Source: Amycolatopsis thermalba
Lineage (GTDB): Bacteria; Actinomycetota; Actinomycetes; Mycobacteriales; Pseudonocardiaceae
Assembly (NCBI RefSeq): GCF_003385215.1
Contig: NZ_PQHW01000052.1
Location: 1-45,944 of the forward strand
DNA: 45,944 nucleotides
Direction of reading: 5' to 3'
The position numbers and the translations under genes were made by a program. The notes beneath the pieces were generated by a model, which saw only the letters and a program-made list of their open reading frames with translations, did no database searches and had not been told where the DNA came from. This document shows, in pieces, positions 37,487 through 45,817 of the stretch (its first letter is position 1; the number at the start of each line of letters is the position of its first letter).

Positions 37487-38072
37487 ATGAGCGAGTCCGA
37501 GTCTGGGCAGTGTGCGGGGATGGGGGGAGGGTGGTCAAGATCAGTGTGTGACGACCGGCCCGAACATCCTTCTGGCCGCACTGTAGGTCGAGATCGGTGA
37601 CCACCTCGGTAAGCCCGCTCGTGTCGGCAGGCCACCCCGGCTGCCGGATGCTGAACTGCTGGCGCCGGCGGTCGCGCGGGTGCTGCTGGGTTGTGCGCTC
37701 GGAGGCCCGATGGTTGCGGTGTGTGTCCCGCCACCTGCCCGACGCGTTCCCTTACCTGCCCGGCAGGGCCGGTTACGGCTACCGCCGCCACTCCCGCTTC
37801 TTCTGGGCCTGCGCCTGATCTGCACCCCGGCCCGGCTGCTGCAACCGTCCTACCGCAACCGAACCCCGCACCTGCTCAAGCCGGTCCGGCAACTGATCGA
37901 ATCGGTCAACGACACCCTCAACGGCCAACTCGATCTCGAACTACTCGCCGCCCGTGTCGCACAACGACCGCTCGCCCCCACCGCCGCGATCCGGCACGAC
38001 CCCGCCACCGGTTAACCCAGCACCCGATCCCTGATCGCCTACGACCACTGATCAAGCTCAGACTCACTCATC
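37486..38072. mobile_element. Internally deleted IS982-family element
   Basis: Terminal inverted repeats of 25 bp (37486-37510 and 38048-38072) match at 19 positions and begin GATGAG. Between them is a shortened, frameshifted transposase. At 587 bp it is about half the usual size, so it is a non-autonomous relic. No clear target-site duplication is visible. Confidence 0.75.
37548..38051 (+). pseudogene. IS982-type transposase remnant
   Basis: The GTG at 37548 reads VTTGPNILLAAL, then a TAG, then VEIGDHLGKPARVGRPPRL in the same frame. A frameshift moves to SEARWLRCVSRHLPDAFPYLP. The text then jumps to RRHSRFFWAC, another frame carries KPVRQLIESVNDTLNGQLDLE, and the usual end TRSLIAYDH is followed by TGA. 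I recognise these segments as the IS982 transposase order. The central parts with the DDE catalytic residues are deleted in two places, so no active enzyme can be made. Confidence 0.75.
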
Positions 38073-38143
38073 CAGGCAGTGCCCGGCGCCCGGTCCGCCA
38101 GCACCGGACCGAGCGGCGCGCGAGCGTCAGGCCGGTGAAGCCG

Positions 38144-38605
38144 TCACCAGGGTGCGCGCCCGACGTGCTGCTCCGTGACGTGCCGCAGCACGATGTCCTC
38201 GGCGGGCTCGTCTGCGGCCGGCAGGCTGTGCAGCATCCCCGCCGCGCGCAGCGCGCGTTCGACCGGGCGGGCGCCGGTGCCGGTGATCCGCAGGGCGGCG
38301 CCGCGGCGGGCGGCGGCCTGCTGGGTTTCCACGAGCACGGTCAGCCCGGCGGTGCCGAGGAAGGTGACCTCGGACAGGTCGAGCACGAGCAGGGTCACCG
38401 GTCCGCGGAAGCGGTGGCCGATCACCCGGGACAGCTCGGGCGCGGTGCCCAGGTCGACGTCGCCGCCGACGGTGACGAGCAGGGTGTGCCGCGCGGGCTG
38501 GGCGACGTCGACCGTGAACGCGCCGGCGTCGGCGGCCGGTGTGGACCGCGGGGCGGGGATGCCCCGCTGCGTGACCGGTGCGGGGCGGGTTTCCGGAGGT
38601 GCCAT
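38144..38605 (-). CDS. STAS-domain anti-sigma-factor antagonist-like protein
   Basis: A 153-residue protein: about 45 disordered residues, then one STAS domain (HTLLVTVGGDVDLGTAPEL, VLDLSEVTFLGTAGLTVLVE). In classical antagonists such as SpoIIAA and RsbV the phosphorylated Ser lies in a DSSG or DSAG motif; here the motif is GTAG, so Thr takes the Ser position. Such proteins switch anti-sigma-factor kinases. No partner kinase or sigma factor is adjacent. I chose the ATG at 38605 with GGAGG eight bases upstream; a GTG at 38620 is the alternative. It lies between the IS relic and an IclR gene on the same strand. Confidence 0.85.
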   Translation of the reverse strand: MAPPETRPAPVTQRGIPAPRSTPAADAGAFTVDVAQPARHTLLVTVGGDVDLGTAPELSRVIGHRFRGPVTLLVLDLSEVTFLGTAGLTVLVETQQAAARRGAALRITGTGARPVERALRAAGMLHSLPAADEPAEDIVLRHVTEQHVGRAPW

Positions 38606-38717
38606 CAGCAGGGCCTCCACACTGCAGCGGTGAGCGCATGTCGGGTACGTCTGCCGGCTACCTGCTCAACCGTGGCCACAGCCTACCTGCACTTCTCGGT
38701 TCCGGCGACCGCGCTGG

Positions 38718-39398
38718 TCAGCGGCCGGTGAGCTGCCCGGCCGCGGCGTGCAGGCCGGTCAGCGCCGCGTCCTCGTCCAGGCGGCCGGGGACGAACAGCA
38801 CGCAGGCGCTGGCCACCCGCCCGGCCCGCAGGGAGACGGGCACCGCGAGCGAGGCGATGCCGGGCAGTACCTCGCCGGTGGTGCGCACGTGGCCCAGGTC
38901 GCGGGCCAGCGTGACCTCCGGCCGCTCGTTCGGCCGCGGCGGCAGCGCGGCGAGGATGGCCAGCCCGGGCGCGCCGCGGGTGAGCGGGTGGCGCACCCCG
39001 GGCCGGTAGGACACCGGTCCGGCGGCGGCCGGTGGTTCGACGGTCACCAGCGTGAGCGCCTCCTCGCCGTGCGGAACCGCGAGGAACGCGACCGTCCCGG
39101 CCGCCTCGGCGACCGGCGCGAGCACGGACTGCGCGAGCGACTGCAGGTCGGAGCGCACGGCGGAGGCGACGGTGAGCACGGCCAGGCCCACCTCGTAGCG
39201 TCCGGCCGCGTCGCGCTGCAGGTAGCCGTGCGCCTCCAGGGTGCACAGCACGCGGTAGGCGATCGACCGGTGCAGGCCGGTGACCTCGGCGATCGTGGCG
39301 GTCGTGCATGGCGCGTGCGCGGCGACGGCCTCCAGCACGGCCAGACCCCGTTCGAGTGTTTGCAGGCCCGCGCCGCCGACGACCTTGCCTTCCGCCAT
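38718..39398 (-). CDS. IclR-family transcriptional regulator
   Basis: A 226-residue regulator. The N-terminal winged helix-turn-helix reads LERGLAVLEAVAAHAPCTTATIAEVTGLHRSIAYRVLCTLEAHGYL, and the C-terminal effector domain contains LARDLGHVRTTGEVLPGIASLAVPV, the usual ligand-pocket region. IclR proteins commonly control aromatic and short-chain catabolism. It is divergent from the first StyA-like monooxygenase gene across a 65-bp AT-rich gap carrying a pair of direct repeats, so it probably regulates that cluster and itself. The effector is unknown but could be an indole- or styrene-derived acid. Confidence 0.9.
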   Translation of the reverse strand: MAEGKVVGGAGLQTLERGLAVLEAVAAHAPCTTATIAEVTGLHRSIAYRVLCTLEAHGYLQRDAAGRYEVGLAVLTVASAVRSDLQSLAQSVLAPVAEAAGTVAFLAVPHGEEALTLVTVEPPAAAGPVSYRPGVRHPLTRGAPGLAILAALPPRPNERPEVTLARDLGHVRTTGEVLPGIASLAVPVSLRAGRVASACVLFVPGRLDEDAALTGLHAAAGQLTGR

Positions 39399-39418
39399 GC
39401 GCTCCTCGTACTGTTCTC

Positions 39419-39450
39419 TCAGAAATAGAACTCGCTGCTCGATAATAGAG
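39419..39450. promoter_or_regulatory. Candidate IclR operator: two direct repeats in the divergent promoter
   Basis: TCAGAAATAGAA (39419-39430) and TCGATAATAGAG (39439-39450) are similar and their starts are 20 bp apart, two helical turns. They lie in the short AT-rich gap between the IclR gene and the StyA-like gene, ending 13 bp before the latter's GTG. Confidence 0.4.
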
Positions 39451-39463
39451 TAAGGACAGCGTC

Positions 39464-40663
39464 GTGACCACGGTCGGCATCGTCGGAGCGGGGATAGCCG
39501 GGCTGCACCTCGGCCTCGCGCTGCGTGCCGCCGGCATCCCGGTCACGCTGTACGCCGAGCGGCCGTTCGACGACCTGGCCGCCGGGCCGCTGCTCAACAC
39601 GGTCGCGCACCACCACCCGCTGCTGGAGCGCGAGCGGGCGCTGGGGGTGCACCACTGGCCGGCGGCGGAGTTCGGCTACGCGGCTCACCACCACTGGATC
39701 GGGGGAGTCCGCTTCACCGGCCGGTTCACCCACCCGTCGTGCGCCGTCGACCACCGCCTCTACCTGCCGCGGCTGGCCGAGGACCTCGCCGGCCGCGGCG
39801 GGCGCGTCGAAGTGCGCGCGGTCGGCCCGCGCGACCTCGGTGAGCTGGCCGCGCGGCACGACCTGCTCGTCGTCGCGACCGGGCGGGGCGCGCTGAGCGG
39901 CCTGTTCCCGCGCCGTCCGGGGCACAGCCCGCACGACGCGCCCCGGCGGCTGGTGTGCGCGGGCCTGTACACCGGCATCGCACCGGCCGAACCGGCCGCG
40001 GTCACCATCGGGGTCGCGCCCGGGCAGGGCGAGCTGCTGGAGATCCCGTTGCTGTCGCGGCATGGACGCGTCACGGCGCTGCTGTTCGAGAACGTGCCCG
40101 GCGGCGACCTCGCGGTGCTGAACGAGCTGTCCCCGGCGCAGGATCCCGCGCTGTTCCGCAAGACCGTCCTGGAGAAGCTGCGCGAGCACCACCCGGCGAC
40201 CGCCGAGCGTGTGCTCGACGACTTCGCCCTCACCGATCCGCGCGATCTGCTGCAGGGCGCGGTCACGCCCGCGGTGCGGGAGGACTTCCTGCCGCTGGGG
40301 GACGACAAGTTCGCCCTCGCGCTGGGCGACGCGCACGTGGTGGTCGATCCGGTGATGGGGCAGGGCGCGAACATCGCCTCCTACAGCGCGGCCGTGGCAG
40401 CCGCGGAGATCGCCGCCGACACCGTCTACGACGAGGTGTTCTGCCGCCGCGTCGCGCGGGCGCGCGAGGAGGTGCTGCTCGGGGCGTCGGCGTGGACGAA
40501 CCTGGTGCTGGACCCGCCGCCGTGGCTCGGCGAGCTGTGGCAGGGGCTGGCCGGCGATCCGCGCCGCGCGGACGAGTTCACCGACAACTTCGACCACCCG
40601 GACCGGCAGTGGCGCGTGCTCGCCACCCGGCGCCGGGTGCGGGCGTTCCTCGACGGAAGCTGA
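39464..40663 (+). CDS. Styrene/indole monooxygenase-family oxygenase, first copy (StyA-like)
   Basis: A 399-residue FAD-dependent monooxygenase of the two-component StyA type. The dinucleotide fold motif is VGIVGAGIAGLHLGLAL at the N-terminus, and the second FAD motif is ALALGDAHVVVDPVMGQGANIASY. The block LLNTVAHHHPLLERERALGVHHWP is a StyA-family signature. These enzymes epoxidise styrene or hydroxylate indole using reduced FAD from a partner reductase. The GTG start at 39464 has AAGGA seven bases upstream. The AraC-type regulator follows 20 bp downstream on the same strand. A paralogue is encoded at 41762-42985. Confidence 0.88.
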   Translation: MTTVGIVGAGIAGLHLGLALRAAGIPVTLYAERPFDDLAAGPLLNTVAHHHPLLERERALGVHHWPAAEFGYAAHHHWIGGVRFTGRFTHPSCAVDHRLYLPRLAEDLAGRGGRVEVRAVGPRDLGELAARHDLLVVATGRGALSGLFPRRPGHSPHDAPRRLVCAGLYTGIAPAEPAAVTIGVAPGQGELLEIPLLSRHGRVTALLFENVPGGDLAVLNELSPAQDPALFRKTVLEKLREHHPATAERVLDDFALTDPRDLLQGAVTPAVREDFLPLGDDKFALALGDAHVVVDPVMGQGANIASYSAAVAAAEIAADTVYDEVFCRRVARAREEVLLGASAWTNLVLDPPPWLGELWQGLAGDPRRADEFTDNFDHPDRQWRVLATRRRVRAFLDGS

Positions 40664-40683
40664 CCGGGAGAGCGGAGGACAAC

Positions 40684-41616
40684 GTGGTCCACACAGCGAC
40701 GAAGATCCTGAGCACGCGTGCGGTGCCCGGCGGCGAGAGCGTCGACTACTGGCGGCACGTCATCTCCGACGCGTTCGTGCCGCTGGAGGCAGCCGCGCCG
40801 GAGCCGTCGTTCCGCGGCGAGGTGCGGATCGACCGCCTCGGCTCGACGCTGGTGTCCCGGGTGGACGCCGGCCCGCACCGCGTGCGCCGGACCAAGGCGA
40901 TGATCGGCGCGAGCGAGCGTGGCTACTACAAGCTGGGCCTGCAGGTGCGGGGCAGCTGCCTGCTCGTGCAGGACGGGCGCGAGGCGCTGCTCGGGCCCGG
41001 CGACTTCGCGCTGTACGACACCGACCGGCCCTACACGCTGGCCTTCGCCGAGCCGACCGCCATGGCGGTGTTCATGTTCCCCCGGGAGCGGCTGCGCCTG
41101 ACCGCCGCGGGAGCGCGGCAGATCCTGGGACAGCCCATCCGCGGCGACGACGAACCCGGTTCGCTGCTGGCACCGCTGTTCCGCCGCCTGGTGGGCCTGC
41201 TGGGCAGCGCCACCTCACCGATGCCGCTGGCCGACGCGGTGCTCGACCTGCTGTCCGCGCTGCTGTCCGAACAGACCGGCGCCACCCCCGATTCCCTGGT
41301 GCTGCGGGCCCAGTCCTACATCGACGCGCATCTGTCCGATCCGGGCCTGTGCCCGGACTCGGTGGCCGCCGCGCTGCACATCTCGACGCGGTACCTGCAG
41401 AAGCTGTTCGCGGAGCAGGGCACGGGCGTGGCGGGCTGGATCCGGAACCGGCGGCTGGAGCAGTGCCGCCGCGAGCTGTCCCGGCCCGGGCTGACCCGCC
41501 CGGTCAGCGCCGTGGGCGCCGCGTGGGGCCTGCCGGACGCGGCGCACTTCAGCCGCTCCTTCAAGGCCGCGTACGGCCTGAGCCCGCGGGAGTTCCGCGC
41601 CCGGGCCCTGTCCTGA
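40684..41616 (+). CDS. AraC-family transcriptional activator
   Basis: A 310-residue regulator. The N-terminal about 190 residues form an AraC-binding-like cupin domain (YYKLGLQVRGSCLLVQDG, GPGDFALYDTDRPYTLAF). The C-terminal AraC/XylS double helix-turn-helix begins IDAHLSDPGLCPDSVAAALHISTRYLQKLF and ends DAAHFSRSFKAAYGLSPREFRARAL. This architecture matches activators of aromatic-degradation operons. The GTG at 40684 is preceded by GGAGG. Lying between two StyA-like genes, it probably activates the downstream StyA-EthD-StyB operon from the 145-bp gap at 41617-41761, which is inference. Confidence 0.9.
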   Translation: MVHTATKILSTRAVPGGESVDYWRHVISDAFVPLEAAAPEPSFRGEVRIDRLGSTLVSRVDAGPHRVRRTKAMIGASERGYYKLGLQVRGSCLLVQDGREALLGPGDFALYDTDRPYTLAFAEPTAMAVFMFPRERLRLTAAGARQILGQPIRGDDEPGSLLAPLFRRLVGLLGSATSPMPLADAVLDLLSALLSEQTGATPDSLVLRAQSYIDAHLSDPGLCPDSVAAALHISTRYLQKLFAEQGTGVAGWIRNRRLEQCRRELSRPGLTRPVSAVGAAWGLPDAAHFSRSFKAAYGLSPREFRARALS

Positions 41617-41761
41617 CGGTTCGCGGATCGTCAAGAAGCGTTCGCCTGAGGGAAAGACCGGCGCGGCCGCGGCGGGCAGGATGGTGCCATCGACCCGGCC
41701 GGACCCACGCGTCCGGCCGATGTGGACAGTGCCTTCGCCGCCACCACCGAAAGGAGCGCCC

Positions 41762-42985
41762 ATGCCGAACATCGGCATCATCGGCGCCGGGATCGCCGGC
41801 CTGCAGCTGGGTTTGCTGCTGCGCCGGCACGACGTCCCGGTCACCGTCTACACCGACAAGACCGCGGCCCAGCTGGCGAACGGCCGCCTGCTGAACAGCG
41901 TCGCCCACCACGCGCCGACGCTGAAGCGCGAGCGGGAGCTGGGCATCGACTTCTGGCCGGTGGCGGAGTACGGCTACTCCTGCCACCACCACTACGTCGG
42001 CGGCCCCGAGCCGATGTCCTGGCGCGGCGACTTCGACGAGTGGTCCAGCGCCATCGACTACCGCCTCTACCTGCCCAAGCTGACCGAGACGTTCGAGGAA
42101 CGCGGCGGGCGGCTGGAGATCCGCACGCTGCAGGCCGAGGACATCGAACCGATCGCCGACCGGCACGACCTGCTCGTCGTCGCCGCCGGCCGGGGCGCGT
42201 TCGCCGCGTTGTTCCCGCGCCGCCCCGAGCTGAGCCCGTACGACGGGCCGCAGCGGATCCTGTCCGTCGGCCTCTACCACGGCATCACCTACTCCGAGCC
42301 GAAGGGCGTCACGATCAGCGTCTCGCCCGGGCACGGCGAGCTGCTGGAAATCCCGATGTACGGCCGGGACGGGTTCACCACCGCGCTGCTGTTCGAGAAC
42401 GTGCCGGGCGGTGACCTGGAGATCCTCGGCCGCCAGTCCTACGAGGCGGACCCGAAGGCGTACGAGCGGCTCGTGCTGGACAAGCTCGCCAAGCACCACC
42501 CGCGGACGTTCGAGCGCGTCGACCCGGCTCGCTTCGCGCTCACCGGGCCGCTGGACATCCTGCAGGGCGCGCTGACGCCGACCGTGCGGCAGGACTACGC
42601 GAAGCTGCCCAACGGCAAGTTCGCGCTCGCGATCGGCGACGTGCACACCGTGGTCGACCCGGTCGTCGGGCAGGGCGCGAACTCGGCGTCGCACTCGGCG
42701 TGGGTCACCGGGCAGGCGATCCTGGCCGACTACGGGTTCGACGAGCTGTTCTGCCAGGACGTGGCGGCGCGCCGGGCCGACGTCGTGCTGGGCGCGGCGA
42801 ACTGGACGAACCTGATGATCGGCCCGCCGCCGGAGCACCTGCTGCGGCTGTTCGGCGCGATGTACGCGGACAAGGCGATCGCCGACGAGTTCACCAACAA
42901 CTTCGACTACCCCGACCGGCAGTGGCGGATCCTCGCCACCGCCGAGCGCACCGGCGAGTTCCTGGCCCGCCGGGCGAAGGCCTGA
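41762..42985 (+). CDS. Styrene/indole monooxygenase-family oxygenase, second copy (StyA-like)
   Basis: A 407-residue paralogue of the enzyme at 39464-40663. The FAD fold motif is IGIIGAGIAGLQLGLLL, the StyA signature is LLNSVAHHAPTLKRERELGIDFWP and the C-terminal FAD motif is ALAIGDVHTVVDPVVGQGAN. Both copies share ALLFENVPGGDL and DEFTxNFDxPDRQWR but differ clearly in between, so this is an old duplication. The ATG at 41762 has AAAGGAG upstream. It lies just before the EthD and reductase genes, so this copy is the likely main partner of the StyB-like reductase. Confidence 0.9.
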   Translation: MPNIGIIGAGIAGLQLGLLLRRHDVPVTVYTDKTAAQLANGRLLNSVAHHAPTLKRERELGIDFWPVAEYGYSCHHHYVGGPEPMSWRGDFDEWSSAIDYRLYLPKLTETFEERGGRLEIRTLQAEDIEPIADRHDLLVVAAGRGAFAALFPRRPELSPYDGPQRILSVGLYHGITYSEPKGVTISVSPGHGELLEIPMYGRDGFTTALLFENVPGGDLEILGRQSYEADPKAYERLVLDKLAKHHPRTFERVDPARFALTGPLDILQGALTPTVRQDYAKLPNGKFALAIGDVHTVVDPVVGQGANSASHSAWVTGQAILADYGFDELFCQDVAARRADVVLGAANWTNLMIGPPPEHLLRLFGAMYADKAIADEFTNNFDYPDRQWRILATAERTGEFLARRAKA

Positions 42986-43000
42986 GGAAGGGAATTGCCC

Positions 43001-43309
43001 ATGTACCGCCTGACTGTGTTGTACCCGCCGCCGGCCGATCCGGAGCACTTCAAGCAGTACTACGTGAGCACGCACCTGCCGCTGGCGGCGAAGCTGCCGG
43101 GCCTGCGGGCGATGCGGTACGGCTTCGACGTGGCCGCGATGGACGGGGAGAGCCCGTACTTCGCGATCTGGGAGGGCGAGTTCGACTCGGCCGACGCGAT
43201 GGCCGCGGCGATGTCGTCGGAGCAGGGCCGGGCCGTCGCCGCGGACGTGCCGAACTACGCGACGGGCGGCGCGCGGATCCTGCACTACGCGCCCGTCGAA
43301 GGCCCGTGA
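43001..43309 (+). CDS. EthD family protein
   Basis: A 102-residue ferredoxin-like alpha+beta barrel protein of the EthD family (MYRLTVLYPPPADPEHFKQYY, THLPLAAKLPGLRAMRYG, YFAIWEGEFDSADAMAAAM). EthD proteins accompany oxygenase systems; some family members have enzyme activity, while EthD of the ether-degrading system has an undefined helper role. The ATG at 43001 has GAAGGGA upstream, and its stop overlaps the reductase start (GTGA at 43306-43309). In this operon it may assist turnover or rearrangement of the epoxide or indole product. Confidence 0.85.
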   Translation: MYRLTVLYPPPADPEHFKQYYVSTHLPLAAKLPGLRAMRYGFDVAAMDGESPYFAIWEGEFDSADAMAAAMSSEQGRAVAADVPNYATGGARILHYAPVEGP

Positions 43310-43806
43310 CGGCGGGCGTGGCGACCGACCCGCGCCGGTTCCGCACGGCGATGGGCCGGTTCGCCACCGGAGTCACGGTGATCACCACCCGCACCGCCGA
43401 GGGCCGGGTCCACGGCATGACGGCGAACGGTTTCCTGTCGGTGTCGCTGGAGCCGCCGCTGATCCTGGTGTCGCTGGGCGCGTGCACGATGGCGCGGCAC
43501 CTGTCCGAGGGCGACCGGTACGCGGTGACGGTGCTGTCGGCCGACCAGGAGGACGTGTCCCGCCACTTCGGCGGCCGCCCCTGCGTCGACGTCGGTTTCG
43601 ACACCCAGGGTGGGTTCGACTTCATCCCGGGCGGCCTGGCGGCCATCGGCTGCCGGATCGTCGACCGCCACCCGGCGGGTGACCACACGCTGTTCCTGGG
43701 CGAGGTGGAACACCTGACCTACCGGGACGGCGCCCCGCTGCTCTTCTACACCGGCTCGTACCGCACGCTGCACGCCGGCCTGACGGAGGACGTGTTCTTC
43801 TACTGA
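43306..43806 (+). CDS. NAD(P)H:flavin reductase, partner of the StyA-like oxygenase (StyB-like)
   Basis: A 166-residue flavin reductase of the StyB/HpaC family. Signature segments are FRTAMGRFATGVTVITTR, VHGMTANGFLSVSLEPPLILVSLG and GDHTLFLGEVEHLTYRDGAPLLFYTGSY. It supplies reduced FAD to the monooxygenases. The start is a GTG at 43306 overlapping the EthD stop. It is the last gene of the cluster. Its stop overlaps by seven bases with the stop region of the convergent restriction-modification gene, suggesting that gene was acquired right up against the operon end. Confidence 0.9.
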   Translation: MTAGVATDPRRFRTAMGRFATGVTVITTRTAEGRVHGMTANGFLSVSLEPPLILVSLGACTMARHLSEGDRYAVTVLSADQEDVSRHFGGRPCVDVGFDTQGGFDFIPGGLAAIGCRIVDRHPAGDHTLFLGEVEHLTYRDGAPLLFYTGSYRTLHAGLTEDVFFY

Positions 43807-45817
43807 GCGTCGTACTGGATGAGCGGTTCCGATTGTCGCTCATTCGGCGGTCGCTGGTAGGGAGGAGGTGCCGGGAGCACCTCCTCCCGTTCGAGATCGT
43901 CCGCGGTGATGAGCGGCCCGGCCAGGATTCGCTCCAGAAGGTCGCGCTGAGCAGGTTCGAGCTCGACACAGCCCTCCAGGACCTCGAGCAAGTCGAGCAG
44001 GTCGTCGTCGAATTCCGCAGTCCAGCGGCTGGGGTTGATGTCGTCCAGCGGCGAGGTGCGCCTTCGCCGGCGCGGATCCGGATGCCGGTAGCTGAACCAT
44101 TTGCGGACGATCTGGAGATTACCGACGTGGTACTCCCACACCTCCTTGCGGACGGGGTGAACTCGTCCGGCTCGCTCGAAGAGCGTGTCCTCCCCCAGGA
44201 CGAGTGTTTGTGTCTCCTCCTCATACCTCACCGACGTCGGAAGCTGGTCGTCCCCGGAGGGCACCGGCTCGATGTATCCGGCTCGTCTGACGCGACCGAG
44301 GCTTCTCGGACGTTTCTGCGCGGGGTTGATCATGCGCTCGCCATACGTGTGCAACCACAGGATCCGCCGGCCCAGTTCGACTCCTTCCCGCCACAACTCC
44401 GGATCCAGGGTGAGCGGCACGCGAATTCCCGGAGTCTTCAGTTGTCGCTGGAAACGCTGTGTGAACCCCGGATGTGCCACCACGCCGGCAACATAGGCGA
44501 GAACATCTTCCGCCTTGATCCGGTGCCCGAGGAACCTGGCGAGCACTCTGGTCAGTTTCGGCGGAAGGTTCGCCACGCAGCCTTCGGCGTCGCGGAAGAG
44601 GGGAAGTACCCGGCCACCGCGGCCATCGAAGCAATGGACGTTCGGAACCAGGGAGGTGAACACCACGGCGGGCCCGCCCGATACGGCGTGAGCGTGCTGC
44701 TCGCACATATAAATCTGCTTGGGGCCGAAACTTTGCCACAACTCGTTCCGCGGGAAGTCGACGACCCGACGATCGTAGATCAGTTGCTGGCGGTCGAAGC
44801 TGCGAAAAGCCACGGGCACTGTCTCCGTGGTGATCCGCTCGTCGTCGATCAGCGGTGACGAGAGAGCCGGCCGACCGGGCATCGCGGGGTACGTCTGATC
44901 GACCCTTCGATCTCGTGTCTCCTTGAATAGGGGGCGCTTCTCGGCGGGAGAGGCTCGTACCAGCCGCGCCCACCTTCTTTGCAGGGTCTCGGCGTCTGGC
45001 GCCCACACCCAGTTGCGGTTGGAGTTGACGCCAGGTTGCTGCCAGGGGAACAGGTCTCCGAGCGCCGGAAAGGTTTCCCAGTCGGAGTCGCCGGGCCGGA
45101 ATGCGGCCTGCCAGTCTGCCGGGCAGTCCTCCCAGCCCGGGGCTTGCGTCGACAACGTGCTCAGCGCGTCGAACTTCTGTCGCTGAGTACCGGCCAGCGC
45201 GATGTAATGAATCCTGGCGGGGGTCTTCGGATCGGGGTTCCCGGTGCGCATGAAGATGCCGATGCAGATCTTGTGCTGAGTCTCCGGGAAGATCCGGGTC
45301 CTGATGTCCGGCCGGTGTTCTTCCGGCGACAGATCGATGATCCAGCCTTCGTCAGCGGTCTTTCTCAGGTACTGACGCATACCCGCGTAGGACCTGGAAG
45401 TGAGGTAAGCGCTCGGCGTGATGAGGGCGACCACCCCCACCGGGTCGTTGGACTCGAATGCCTTCCATGCGGACCACCGCCAGAAGTAGGTCCACATGTT
45501 GTTGAGGTTGAAGGCGAACTTCCCCAGGCCGGGAGTCCGGAATTCGTCCAGCGAGGGACGTTTGCTCACGTCCACGGGCCGTCGGGGATCCCGTCGCTCC
45601 TCCAGCCACTTGGCCGCGCCACGTGCTCGTTCCCGCCAGGGTGGGTTGCCGATGACGACCATCACCGGGGCGTCGATCTTGACCTGGTTCGCGCGCTTAC
45701 GTGACTTCTTCAACTCGTTGTACACCTGTCCGTAATCGAACGGCATGGCGTACGGGTCATCCAGAGTGTCGGTCAGGAAACGGGGCTCCTCGGCGGGGAG
45801 CTCCACCCCGTAAATGG
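43800..45817 (-). pseudogene. C-terminal part of a type ISP restriction-modification enzyme, cut by an IS
   Basis: The remaining about 670 residues include methyltransferase motif IV (VVIGNPPWRER) and a large specificity region ending RKWFSYRHPDP, SPLDDINPSRWTAEFDDDLLDLLEVLE, as in the C-terminal domain of type ISP (LlaBIII-like) single-chain enzymes. The helicase, nuclease and N-terminal methyltransferase motifs (including the SAM-binding motif I) are missing. The frame runs upstream through SPIYGVELPAEEPRF without a natural start and meets the end of an insertion sequence near 45817, so the gene is truncated. It has visibly lower GC than its neighbours, suggesting transfer. A GTG at 45806 could restart translation of an inactive fragment. 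Confidence 0.78.
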
